Shown here piece after piece: positions 36,846 through 44,154 of a stretch of DNA of 50,433 nucleotides; within the stretch, counting starts at the first letter, position 1; each line of letters opens with the position of its first letter. Source of the DNA: Myxococcales bacterium. Its GTDB lineage: Bacteria > Myxococcota_A > Polyangia > Polyangiales > Houyiibacteriaceae. Location: the NCBI GenBank assembly GCA_019637115.1, contig JAHBWH010000044.1, positions 1 through 50,433 on the forward strand, read 5' to 3'. The translations under genes and the position numbers were made by a program. Below the pieces are notes generated by a model that was not told the origin of the DNA, made no database searches, and was given only the letters and a program-made list of their open reading frames with translations.

Positions 36846-39302
36846 TCAATCCGGGACGCGCGGTCGACGTCGGGCGGGGTCGCCGAACGCGATCGGCGCC
36901 GCGAGCGCGCGATCGGGCACGCCGAAGGCGTCGACGAGCCCCCGCGCGTCGGCTCGCAGCTCCAGGCAGAGCGCGTCGACGAGCTTCCGGATCGCGCGGA
37001 TCTTCGGGCCCTCGAAGAAGCCGTTCTCCAGGTACCAAGCCGCCTCTCGCTCGAGGCGCGAGAGCGCGAAGAGATCACGCAGCGCGACGAGGTGACGGGC
37101 CGGTCCGTCGGGGAGCTCGGCGCCCGCGATCACCTCGTCGAAGCTCTCGAGCACGAAGCGGTCGATGTGGGCCTCCGCCAACGCGACGAGGTGTGGCTGG
37201 ACCTCGATCATCGCTGCGTGCGGGTCCATCCCCTCGCCCAAGCGGCGCTGCAGGCGCCTCGCGACACCCGAGCGCAGGACGTCCGCGCGCGCCGCGAAGA
37301 GGTCGCGATGGTAGTCGGCGTCACGCAGATGACCTTCGTCCGCCCTGCGCGCGCGGAGCGGGCTCCGGTCGATCGCGCGCCCGGCCGCCTCGCGGACGAG
37401 GCGCAGGCTCGACAGCAGCCGCGACTCCTGGAACTGGCGGCGAAACGAGGTCAGCAGTCCACGGGCGACCAAGGAGAGCAACACCGTGTTGTCACCCTCG
37501 AAGGTCGCGAAGATGTCGGCGTCCCGGCGGAGCATCGCGATGCGGTTTTCGCTCAGGTAGCCCTGGCCACCGCAGCACTCGCGCGCGTGTTGGAGGGTCT
37601 CGATCGCGTGCCGGCTCGCGGCGGCCTTCAGCCCCGCGGCGAGCGTCTCGAGCTCTCGGGAGCCCTCCGCTTCCTTCGAGGGGCCGTCGGCCGCTCCCTG
37701 CGGGGCCCCCTCCCACGAGCCTACGCTCGCTTCGCTCGCTGCGCGCCGTCCAGCAGGGCGGCTTGCGAAGCCAGCTGAGAGCTTTGTTTCACCAGTGGCG
37801 TCGGCGGCGAGGTAGCGGCGTCGCGCTGCGTCCACCGCGAAGTGGTAGGCGTACGTGGTCGCGAGCGCGGGGAGGAGCCGGCGCTGGTGCGTTCGATAGT
37901 CGAGCAGCGGCGCCTCGGGGCGGCCTTCGGGTCCGAATTGTCGACGGGAGTCGCCGTAGCGCACCGCGACCGCGAGGCCGACCTTCGTCGCGCTCACCGA
38001 CGCCGCCGCCACCCCGAGGCGGCCGCCGACGAGCGTGCCCAACATCGTGAAGAAGCGCCGGGACGCGCTCGGGATCGGGCTCTCGTAGCGCCCCTCGGCG
38101 TCGACCTGCGCGTAGCGCGCCAGCAGGTTCTCGCGGGGCACCTCCACCTGGTCGAACCAGAGCCGACCGTTGTCCACGCCTTCGAGGCCCATCTTGGCGC
38201 CGTTGTCGACGACGCGGACGCCGGGCATGAGCTCGCCGGAGTCGTCGCGGATCGGCACGAAGAACGCATGGACGCCGTGCCACGCCTCGCCGACGCGGAG
38301 CTGCGCGAAGACGACGGCGTCGCGCCCGTGGCAGGCCGCGTTGCCGATCCATTCCTTTCGCGCCGACTCCGACGGCGTGTGGACGACGAAGGCGTCGCGC
38401 TCGGGCTCGTAGCGCGCGACGGTCTCGAGGGCCGCGACGTTCGACCCGTGGCCGAGCTCGCTCATGGCGAAGCAGCCCAGCCGCTCGCCCCGCGCGATCT
38501 CGGGCAACCAGCGCGCGCGCTGCGCGTCGTCGCCGAGGAAGTAGATCGCGCCGCCGAAGAGGCCGAACTGCACCCCCGTCTTCACCCAGACGCTGAGGTC
38601 GCCGAAGCCGAGCGTCTCGAACGCGACCATGAAGGCCTCGAGGTCCGGCTCGTCGGTGGTCACCCCCGGGTAGGCCCACCGCCCGAGGCCCGCGTCGGCG
38701 AGGGCGAGCACGCGCGCCTTCACGTGCTCGCGGTACGCGCCGCGCTCGAGGTCGAAGCTCGGCTCCGCGCCGGGCTCGTCGAGCAGCGCGCGGACGCGCG
38801 CCCTGACGTCCGCTCGGTGGCCGTCGAGGAGCTGGCGCAGGGCGAGGGCGCCTTCGCGCACCTCGGTCGCGAAGTCCGGGAGGGGCTCCTCCTCGCCGAG
38901 CTCGAAGAAGCAGGCGGTGGCCTCGGGGCCATGGAGCCCGAGGGCTTCCTCGATCGACTCGAGCGCGTCGCGGACGTCGGCATCGCGCGCCTCGTCGTCC
39001 GCGCCCCGCCGCGCCATCGCCTCTCCGAGCGCGGCGAGCGACCGCCGCTCGTGGGGATCCAAGGTGCCCGCGCTCTCGCGCACGCGCGCGAGCAGCGAGG
39101 CCAGCGCCTCCGCCGATGGCGGCGCGCTCGCGTCGAGCCAGGGCGCGAGCGCCTCCCGCGCGTCCGGGCCGAGCCACGGAAGCGACGCGACCTTCTGCTC
39201 GAGCAACGCGAGCTCGTCGGGCGCGAGGTCACCATCGGCCCACGCGACGTAGAGCAGCGGAAGAAAGGGCCTGACGTGCGGGTGGGCGAGTGCTTCCGTC
39301 AT
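36846..39302 (-). CDS. Acyl-CoA oxidase/dehydrogenase with N-terminal TerB-like domain
   Basis: An 818-residue protein. Residues ~8-130 resemble a TerB-like helical domain (LPLLYVAWADGDLAPDELALL...VASLPWLG). The remainder is an acyl-CoA oxidase-type flavoenzyme oxidising acyl-CoA to trans-2-enoyl-CoA: GVQFGLFGGAIYFLGDDAQR, CFAMSELGHGSNVAALET, GKMG-like KMGLEGVDNGRLWFDQVEVP, GGRLGVAAASVSATKVGLAV, RRQFGPEG, CCGGQGYLSENRI and TFEGDNTVLLSLVARGLL. About residues 511-542 are an Ala/Ser/Gly-rich insertion coded by a dispersed DNA repeat, placed between the helix ending YLAADATGETK and LETLAAGLKAAASRHA. The start is ATG 39302 with GGAGAC 6 bases upstream. Role: beta-oxidation; chain-length preference unknown. 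Confidence 0.9.
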   Translation of the reverse strand: MTEALAHPHVRPFLPLLYVAWADGDLAPDELALLEQKVASLPWLGPDAREALAPWLDASAPPSAEALASLLARVRESAGTLDPHERRSLAALGEAMARRGADDEARDADVRDALESIEEALGLHGPEATACFFELGEEEPLPDFATEVREGALALRQLLDGHRADVRARVRALLDEPGAEPSFDLERGAYREHVKARVLALADAGLGRWAYPGVTTDEPDLEAFMVAFETLGFGDLSVWVKTGVQFGLFGGAIYFLGDDAQRARWLPEIARGERLGCFAMSELGHGSNVAALETVARYEPERDAFVVHTPSESARKEWIGNAACHGRDAVVFAQLRVGEAWHGVHAFFVPIRDDSGELMPGVRVVDNGAKMGLEGVDNGRLWFDQVEVPRENLLARYAQVDAEGRYESPIPSASRRFFTMLGTLVGGRLGVAAASVSATKVGLAVAVRYGDSRRQFGPEGRPEAPLLDYRTHQRRLLPALATTYAYHFAVDAARRRYLAADATGETKLSAGFASRPAGRRAASEASVGSWEGAPQGAADGPSKEAEGSRELETLAAGLKAAASRHAIETLQHARECCGGQGYLSENRIAMLRRDADIFATFEGDNTVLLSLVARGLLTSFRRQFQESRLLSSLRLVREAAGRAIDRSPLRARRADEGHLRDADYHRDLFAARADVLRSGVARRLQRRLGEGMDPHAAMIEVQPHLVALAEAHIDRFVLESFDEVIAGAELPDGPARHLVALRDLFALSRLEREAAWYLENGFFEGPKIRAIRKLVDALCLELRADARGLVDAFGVPDRALAAPIAFGDPARRRPRVPD
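37678..37769. repeat. Dispersed structured repeat, copy 2 (inside the acyl-CoA oxidase gene)
   Basis: It shares with 27206-27318 the start GAGGGGC.GTCG, the block GCGGGGCCCCCTCCC, CGAGCCTACGCTCGCT, CGCTCGCTGCGCGCCGTCC and the end AGGGCGGCTTGC, with scattered substitutions and a shorter 5' part. Here it is read in frame on the minus strand as an Ala/Arg/Ser/Gly-rich peptide without stops. Confidence 0.85.
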
Positions 39303-39582
39303 CGTGGGTCTCCATGAGGCGCTCGAGTCATGCTCTGCGGCCGACAGACCCCTTCGTCGACGGGTCTCCGACTCCTGCCCACCTCGCCGGAGCCGAGGCG
39401 GGACGAGTCCCCCGCGAAAGTCTCGAAGAGCGTCTCCGTCGACTGCTAACATGCGCGCATGTCCGACGTCGACGAGCCGCGCACCAAGGCACCGACGGAG
39501 GCGTCCATCAACGCGTGAGCGATCACCTCGCGACGACTACGTTGAGGCCAAGCGCGAAGCCCGCGCCCGGGTCCATCTCGCG

Positions 39583-39999
39583 ATGATCGGCACGCTCCAC
39601 GCCCTCGGCATCCTCTTCACGGTCGTCGCCGCGCTCGGCTGCGCGATCCGTTGGCCTGCGCGTCCGACGTGGCGCCGAGGGCTCGCGTCGGCGCTCGTCG
39701 TCGTCCTCGGGGTGATGGTCGGGCTGCTCTCGCTGCACGGCTGCGACGCGGGATCGCCGCTGACGCAGTGGCTCGTCCCCACGCTGGCGGCCGTCGCGGC
39801 CGTGCTTTTCTGCGGCGCGCGTCGGCCGCGCGTCGTCGTCGTCGCGGCGTCCGTTGGTGTCGCCGTCGCGCTCTCGCTGCACTTCAACGTCGCGGTCCAC
39901 GGCCCCGCCTGGATCGGGAACCCCGACGCGCGCTCGCTGGAGGGCGCGGGTGTCTTCGCCGAGTGGCACACGCCGCTGACCGGGCTCTGGCGGCGCTGA
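39583..39999 (+). CDS. Small four-helix membrane protein, possible 5' frameshift
   Basis: A 138-residue protein with four hydrophobic segments (GTLHALGILFTVVAALGCAI, ASALVVVLGVMVGLLSLHGC, LVPTLAAVAAVLFCGA, VVVVAASVGVAVALSLHF) and a short C-terminal EWHTPLTGLWRR. I do not recognise the family. ATG 39583 is the first ATG next to the first helix. The open frame upstream gives a plausible cytoplasmic stretch DDYVEAKREARARVHLA, which could belong to the protein. A second frame starting at ATG 39459 (MSDVDEPRTKAPTEASINA) stops at 39518 just before it. A +1/-1 frameshift near 39515 would join them into one longer protein; this is inference. Confidence 0.6.
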   Translation: MIGTLHALGILFTVVAALGCAIRWPARPTWRRGLASALVVVLGVMVGLLSLHGCDAGSPLTQWLVPTLAAVAAVLFCGARRPRVVVVAASVGVAVALSLHFNVAVHGPAWIGNPDARSLEGAGVFAEWHTPLTGLWRR

Positions 40000-40109
40000 G
40001 CGGACCCCTCTCCTCCCTGCGGAGACTCGCGGGGGGGGCACAGTCCACGGCCTCGTCGACTTCACCGAACTTTACGGGACGCGCGATCACGCGGTGATAG
40101 GGTCCACTC

Positions 40110-40751
40110 ATGCCGAGGGGACTTCTCGCTGCGCTGATGATGGTCGGAGCATCCTGGGAGTCTGACCGCGTGCGCGCTCAATCGGAGCATCTCGGCGCTC
40201 CGAGGACGGAGGCAGCGGCGGATGTTCAGCCGGTCGCGTCGCCCGCGGCCGCCACCATCCCCGTCGCGGAGGAGGTGGCCCGGGACGACGTGCCGGCGCC
40301 CCCTCCTGCGTTCCGCGAGAGCGTCCCGTTCGTACCCAACGTGCGCATCACCACCGAGCCCGCGCGCTATTCGCGCTACGTCCTGCACCGCGCGGGCGTG
40401 CCGATCCCAGACGGGGCTCGGCTCGTTCAGCGGCGGCGCATGGAGCTCGTGGGCGCCGCCTTCGGGGTCTTCGCCATCGGCTACGTCGTGGGCACGATGG
40501 CCGCCTACGGCGCGAGCGAGAGTTGGCTCGGCCTCGTGCCGATCGCGGGGCCGCTCATCTGGCATGCCCAAGAGCGAAGCAACCTCTCCGGAGGGCTCGG
40601 CGTCGCGGCGGTCGTCACGCAGCTCGCGGGTCTGTTCGGGATCGGGATCGCGCTGCGCGGTCGATGGTACGTCCACACGCAGGACGGCGAACGTCCGGCG
40701 GTCGACTTCGTCGTCCACGGGACGTCCCTCGGACTGCGTGTGCGCATCTGA
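40110..40751 (+). CDS. Unknown exported/membrane protein
   Basis: A 213-residue protein with a weak N-terminal signal (MPRGLLAALMMVGASWE), an Ala/Pro-rich stretch to about residue 70, a segment FVPNVRITTEPARYSRYVLH, then two or three hydrophobic segments (LVGAAFGVFAIGYVVGTMAA, LGLVPIAGPLIW, LGVAAVVTQLAGLFGIGIAL) and the tail RWYVHTQDGERPAVDF ending GLRVRI. I do not recognise the family; similar signal + Pro-rich + two-helix proteins are frequent in myxobacterial genomes and usually called hypothetical. ATG 40110. Its last 30 codons plus stop are repeated almost perfectly directly downstream. Confidence 0.7.
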   Translation: MPRGLLAALMMVGASWESDRVRAQSEHLGAPRTEAAADVQPVASPAAATIPVAEEVARDDVPAPPPAFRESVPFVPNVRITTEPARYSRYVLHRAGVPIPDGARLVQRRRMELVGAAFGVFAIGYVVGTMAAYGASESWLGLVPIAGPLIWHAQERSNLSGGLGVAAVVTQLAGLFGIGIALRGRWYVHTQDGERPAVDFVVHGTSLGLRVRI

Positions 40752-40844
40752 CCGATGGCACGTCCACACGCAGGACGGCGAACGTCCGGCGGTCGACTTC
40801 GTCGTCCACGGGACGTCCCTTCGGACTGCGTGTGCGCATCTGAC
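40662..40844. repeat. 91-bp tandem duplication spanning the 3' end and stop
   Basis: Unit 1 is 40662-40752 and unit 2 is 40753-40844. They differ by one substitution (GGTACG to GGCACG) and one inserted T (TCCCTCGG to TCCCTTCGG). Unit 1 holds the last 30 codons and TGA of the preceding gene. Unit 2 is noncoding and ends 53 bases before the HD hydrolase start. Confidence 0.95.
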
Positions 40845-40897
40845 CGAAGGGAGGGTTCGGCGCCCACCGGCGTCGAACGAGCGCTACCCTGGCGGGC

Positions 40898-41335
40898 ATG
40901 TCGGATCTCGAACGGGCCATCGCCATCGCAGCCCAAGCGCACCGAGGCGTCGTCGACAAGGCGGGCGCGCCGTACATCCTCCATCCGCTGCGTGTGATGC
41001 TAGCGCAGACCACGAACGACGCGCGCATCGTGGGTGTGCTCCACGACGTGGTGGAGGACTCCGACTGGACCTTCGAAGCCCTGCGGGCAGAGGGTTTCTC
41101 CGAGCCCGTGCTCGAGGCGCTCGTGGCGGTGACGAAGACGCCCGAGGAGCATGGAAGCGAGGAGGGCTACGAGCGCTTCGTGCGGCGCGCGGCGGCCCAC
41201 CCGATCGGGCGCGCGGTGAAGCTCGCCGACCTGGAGGACAACGCGGATCTCTCGCGCATCGCGGCGCCGACCGTCGCGGATCACGCGCGCGTCGAGAAGT
41301 ACCGGCGCGCGATCGCCGCGCTCCGAGACCCGTGA
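40898..41335 (+). CDS. HD-domain phosphohydrolase, (p)ppGpp-hydrolase-like (MESH1/SAH type)
   Basis: A 145-residue single-domain protein. The metal-binding HD signature is present: His in AHRGVVDKAGAPYILHPLRV (His29 likely ligand), His49-Asp50 in GVLHDVVEDSDW with the Glu-Asp of the SpoT-type HDxxED motif, and Asp114-Asn115 in VKLADLEDNADLSR. This set and the length match small alarmone hydrolases and related RelA/SpoT HD proteins, which remove pyrophosphate from (p)ppGpp; other nucleotide substrates are possible. No synthetase or TGS domain is present. ATG 40898. The last ~32 codons plus stop are repeated twice downstream. Confidence 0.85.
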   Translation: MSDLERAIAIAAQAHRGVVDKAGAPYILHPLRVMLAQTTNDARIVGVLHDVVEDSDWTFEALRAEGFSEPVLEALVAVTKTPEEHGSEEGYERFVRRAAAHPIGRAVKLADLEDNADLSRIAAPTVADHARVEKYRRAIAALRDP

Positions 41336-41513
41336 CGAACGCGCGCCTCGCGGCGCCGACCGTCGCGGATCACGCACGCATCGAGAAGTACCGCGCGCGA
41401 TCGCCGCGCTCCGAGGGGCGTGACGAACGCGCGCCTCGCGGCGCCGACCGTCGCGGAACACGCAAAGGTCGAGAGGTACCGGCGCGGCTCAGCTCGCTCC
41501 GAGACGTGTGACG
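41240..41513. repeat. Three tandem copies of the HD-hydrolase 3' end
   Basis: Copy 1 (41240-41337, 98 bp) encodes the C-terminus from NADLSR to the stop and ends TGACG. Copy 2 (41338-41425, 88 bp) and copy 3 (41426-41513) each start AACGCGCGCCTCGCGGCGCC, run through CGACCGTCGCGGA and GTCGAGA/ATCGAGA.GTACCG, and end CTCCGAG..GTGACG. Copy 2 lacks about 10 bases of copy 1. Copy 3 is more diverged at its end. Confidence 0.93.
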
Positions 41514-41541
41514 ACGTCCGCGGCTGGCCGGCCGCGACTCA

Positions 41542-42471
41542 CTACCGCAGCCGGCCGCGGAAGGTCCGCGCCTCGAGCTCTTCGGTGATGAAGCGCGCGA
41601 GCTGGGCGGCGCCGCGCCCGGGGGGCCGCGCGGCGTGCCAGCCGATGCGGGGCGTGAAGCGGCGGCGGAAACCCTCGTCGAGCAGGACCACCCCGAGCCG
41701 CTTGTCCCGGAGCGGCTCGTCGGCGAGGTGGCGGGGCAGCCAGCCGAAGCCGACGCCGCCGAGGAGGGCCTCGCGCTTGGCGTGAAAGTCCGAGAGCCGG
41801 ACGACGCTGGGGCTGCCGATGGCGGCGAGGCGCACCGAGCCCGCGCGCGAGGAATCGGCGACCGTCAGCTCGACGTGCTCGGCGAGCTCCTCACGCGACC
41901 GCCGCTGTGAGCGGGAGGTGAGCGGGTGGTCGGCGCTCGCGACCAGCAAGACCTCGAGCGCGGGGAGGGCACGCCAGCTCACCGACCGTTCGCGCTCGCG
42001 CTCGGGGGTCTGATCCTCGACCCCGAGGGAGAGGTAGAGATCGCCGTCGTCCTCGACGAAGCGCTCGTGCACGCCGAGCAGGAACTCCACCTTCAGCTCG
42101 ACGCGCGTCGGGGTGCCGAGCTCCGTGAAGCGGCGGAGCGCGCGCATCATCGGCTCGAGCGGGAGCACGCCGTCGATGACCACCAGCACGCGCGGCTCGA
42201 AGCCGCTCGCCAGCTCGCGCGTCACCCGGTGGAGCCCCTCGACGCGGGCGAGGACCGCGCGGGCCTCGATGAGCACGCGCTCGCCGGCCGGGGTGAGCGA
42301 GGCCTTGTGACCGGAGCGATCGAAGAGGGTTACGCCGATCGCGTCCTCGAGCTGCTTGATGGCGTAGCTCACGGCGCTGGTGGCCCGGTGGAGCCGCCGC
42401 CCTGCGCCCGTAAAGGTGCCCTCCGCCGCGATCGCGTCCAACACGCGGAGCTGGTCGAGCGTCAGGTCCAC
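41542..42471 (-). CDS. LysR-family transcriptional regulator
   Basis: A 309-residue regulator. The N-terminal winged helix-turn-helix (LRVLDAIAAEGTFTGAGRRL, ATSAVSYAIKQLEDAIGVTL, then FDRSGHKASLTPAGERVL) is canonical for LysR. The rest is the two-lobed substrate-binding domain (VLVVIDGVLPLEPMMRALRR, LYLSLGVEDQ, FGWLPRHLADEPL). GTG 42471 starts immediately before the DNA-binding domain. It is transcribed away from the 4-hydroxyphenylpyruvate dioxygenase gene, the usual arrangement for a LysR regulator and its target, and a perfect 9+9 inverted repeat lies in front of that gene. The inducer may be an aromatic compound of tyrosine breakdown; this is inference. Confidence 0.92.
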   Translation of the reverse strand: MDLTLDQLRVLDAIAAEGTFTGAGRRLHRATSAVSYAIKQLEDAIGVTLFDRSGHKASLTPAGERVLIEARAVLARVEGLHRVTRELASGFEPRVLVVIDGVLPLEPMMRALRRFTELGTPTRVELKVEFLLGVHERFVEDDGDLYLSLGVEDQTPERERERSVSWRALPALEVLLVASADHPLTSRSQRRSREELAEHVELTVADSSRAGSVRLAAIGSPSVVRLSDFHAKREALLGGVGFGWLPRHLADEPLRDKRLGVVLLDEGFRRRFTPRIGWHAARPPGRGAAQLARFITEELEARTFRGRLR

Positions 42472-42500
42472 GTCCGGCTCCGCTCAGGGCAGGGGTCAAC

Positions 42501-42643
<143 letters not shown>

Positions 42644-42830
42644 CGCGCGTCCTCGTCCCCGTACAGGTGCGCGTCGACGTCGACCTCCCCGTCCCCACAG
42701 CGTCCGACGCCGCGTCCGACACCCACTCCCCGCCCCGACCCCCCAGCATGGGACCTTCCGCACACCAACGCGGCGCCCCAGCTGACCGCGATCAAGACGC
42801 GATCGGCCCGTCTCACCGAGCGCTCCGCCA

Positions 42831-42853
42831 GTCGTTCGAGCATTTCGAACGAC
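42831..42853. promoter_or_regulatory. Perfect 9+9 inverted repeat with a LysR-type T-N11-A core
   Basis: GTCGTTCGA (42831-42839) and TCGAACGAC (42845-42853) are exact inverse copies around the spacer GCATT. The inner part fits the LysR box T-N11-A. The site is 55 bases before the dioxygenase ATG and followed by AT-richer DNA (AGCAAAAACTTGTGATGG) that may contain the promoter. Confidence 0.75.
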
Positions 42854-42908
42854 TCTAGCAAAAACTTGTGATGGGTGAGAACGACCTCGAACCCTTATCC
42901 ATGTCCCC

Positions 42909-43943
42909 ATGACGACCGAGACGACGATCGATCCGCAAAACCCCTGCGGCCTCACCGGCCTGGCCTTCGTCGAGTTCGCCTCGCCGAAGCCCGAAGAGCT
43001 CGACGCCCTCTGGCGCGCCTTCGGCTTCTCGAAGCTCAAGCGGCACCGCACGCTCGACGTCACGTACTACCGCCAGAACGACATCCACTTCTTCGTCAAC
43101 CGCGAGCCCCGCTCGTTCGCGGCCGACTTCGCGTCTCAGCATGGGCCGAGCCTCTGCGCGATGGGTTGGCGCGTGAAGGACGCCGCCGCCGCCCACGCCG
43201 AGGCCCTGCGTCGCGGCGCGCGCCCCTTCGAGGGCGAGGGCCCCTACGGCTGCCCCGCGGTCTACGGCATCGGCGACTCCGTCCTCTGCTTCGTCGAGGG
43301 CGACCGCTTCCTCGACGCCTTCCTCGACCTCGACGCCCCCGAAGTACAGCGCGACAAGGGCTTCCTCACCATCGATCACCTCACGAACAACGTCGAGAAG
43401 GGCACGATGGCGAAGTGGGCGACCTTCTACAAAGAGGTCTTCGGCTTCACCGAGGTGCGCTACTTCGACATCCGCGGCGCGAAGACCGGGCTGACCTCCT
43501 ACGCGCTCCGCTCGCCCTGCGGCAGCTTCTGCATCCCGATCAACGAGGGCTCGGAGGAGAAGTCGCAGATCGAGGAGTACCTCCGCGAGTACAAGGGCCC
43601 GGGCGTGCAGCACCTCGCCTTTCTCTCGAAGGACCTGCTCGCGAGCCTCGACGCGCTCGAGGACGACCGCATCGAGACGCTCGACATCGACGACGAGTAC
43701 TACGCCGAGGTCTTCGAGCGCGTGCCCAACGTGAAGGAGGATCACGAGCGCATCCGCAAGCACCAGGTGCTCGTCGACGGCGACGAGGAGGGGTACCTCC
43801 TGCAGATCTTCACCCGCAACCTCATCGGGCCGATCTTCATCGAGATGATCCAGCGTGAGAATCACCACGCGTTCGGCGAAGGAAATTTCGGCGCGCTCTT
43901 CCGCTCGATCGAGCGCGACCAGGAGCGACGCGGCGCGCTCTGA
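42909..43943 (+). CDS. hppD: 4-hydroxyphenylpyruvate dioxygenase
   Basis: A 344-residue non-haem Fe(II) enzyme converting 4-hydroxyphenylpyruvate to homogentisate in tyrosine degradation. Two vicinal-oxygen-chelate halves are clear: residues ~14-140 (GLTGLAFVEFASPKPEELDA) and ~150-344. Predicted iron ligands are His157 (FLTIDHLTNNV), His235 (GVQHLAFLS) and Glu312 (GPIFIEMIQR). The C-terminal GEGNFGALFRSIERDQ helix gates the active site in known enzymes. Length is typical of bacterial HPPD (about 340-360). ATG 42909 is used; ATG 42901 is out of frame. Homogentisate dioxygenase and fumarylacetoacetase are not in the window. Control by the divergent LysR regulator is likely. Confidence 0.96.
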   Translation: MTTETTIDPQNPCGLTGLAFVEFASPKPEELDALWRAFGFSKLKRHRTLDVTYYRQNDIHFFVNREPRSFAADFASQHGPSLCAMGWRVKDAAAAHAEALRRGARPFEGEGPYGCPAVYGIGDSVLCFVEGDRFLDAFLDLDAPEVQRDKGFLTIDHLTNNVEKGTMAKWATFYKEVFGFTEVRYFDIRGAKTGLTSYALRSPCGSFCIPINEGSEEKSQIEEYLREYKGPGVQHLAFLSKDLLASLDALEDDRIETLDIDDEYYAEVFERVPNVKEDHERIRKHQVLVDGDEEGYLLQIFTRNLIGPIFIEMIQRENHHAFGEGNFGALFRSIERDQERRGAL

Positions 43944-43963
43944 GGCGCTCCTGGCTGCGCGCC

Positions 43964-44073
43964 GGAGCCCGCCGTCACGGCGGCGGGCTTCGAAACGGGA
44001 GCCTCTGAGCCCGCGCGTGGGCCGTGCACCGGAGCCCGCCGTCACGGCGCGAGCTTCGAAACGAGGGAGCCGT
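43964..44073. repeat. 67-bp tandem repeat after the dioxygenase gene
   Basis: GGAGCCCGCCGTCACGGCG starts at 43964 and again at 44031. Both copies continue GCTTCGAAACG and GGAGCC, with small indels. The unit begins 20 bases after the dioxygenase stop and contains the terminator-like hairpin; in the second copy the stem is damaged. Confidence 0.85.
43965..43990 (+). terminator. Terminator hairpin of the dioxygenase gene
   Basis: AGCCCGCCG (43966-43974) pairs with CGGCGGGCT (43981-43989) across TCACGG, 23 bases past the stop, followed by TTCGAAA. Confidence 0.72.
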
Positions 44074-44154
44074 GGTCCGACGCGTTGGGGAGGACACGAC
44101 TTCAGGGCGCCATGACGTGGACGAGCCGCCCCCCGTAGGCGACACTGCGCGGCG

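Noticed and set aside
36358-37095. Possible 245-residue gene across the palindromic element
   Set aside because: It overlaps the RCC1 gene and the element out of frame and has no protein-like features.
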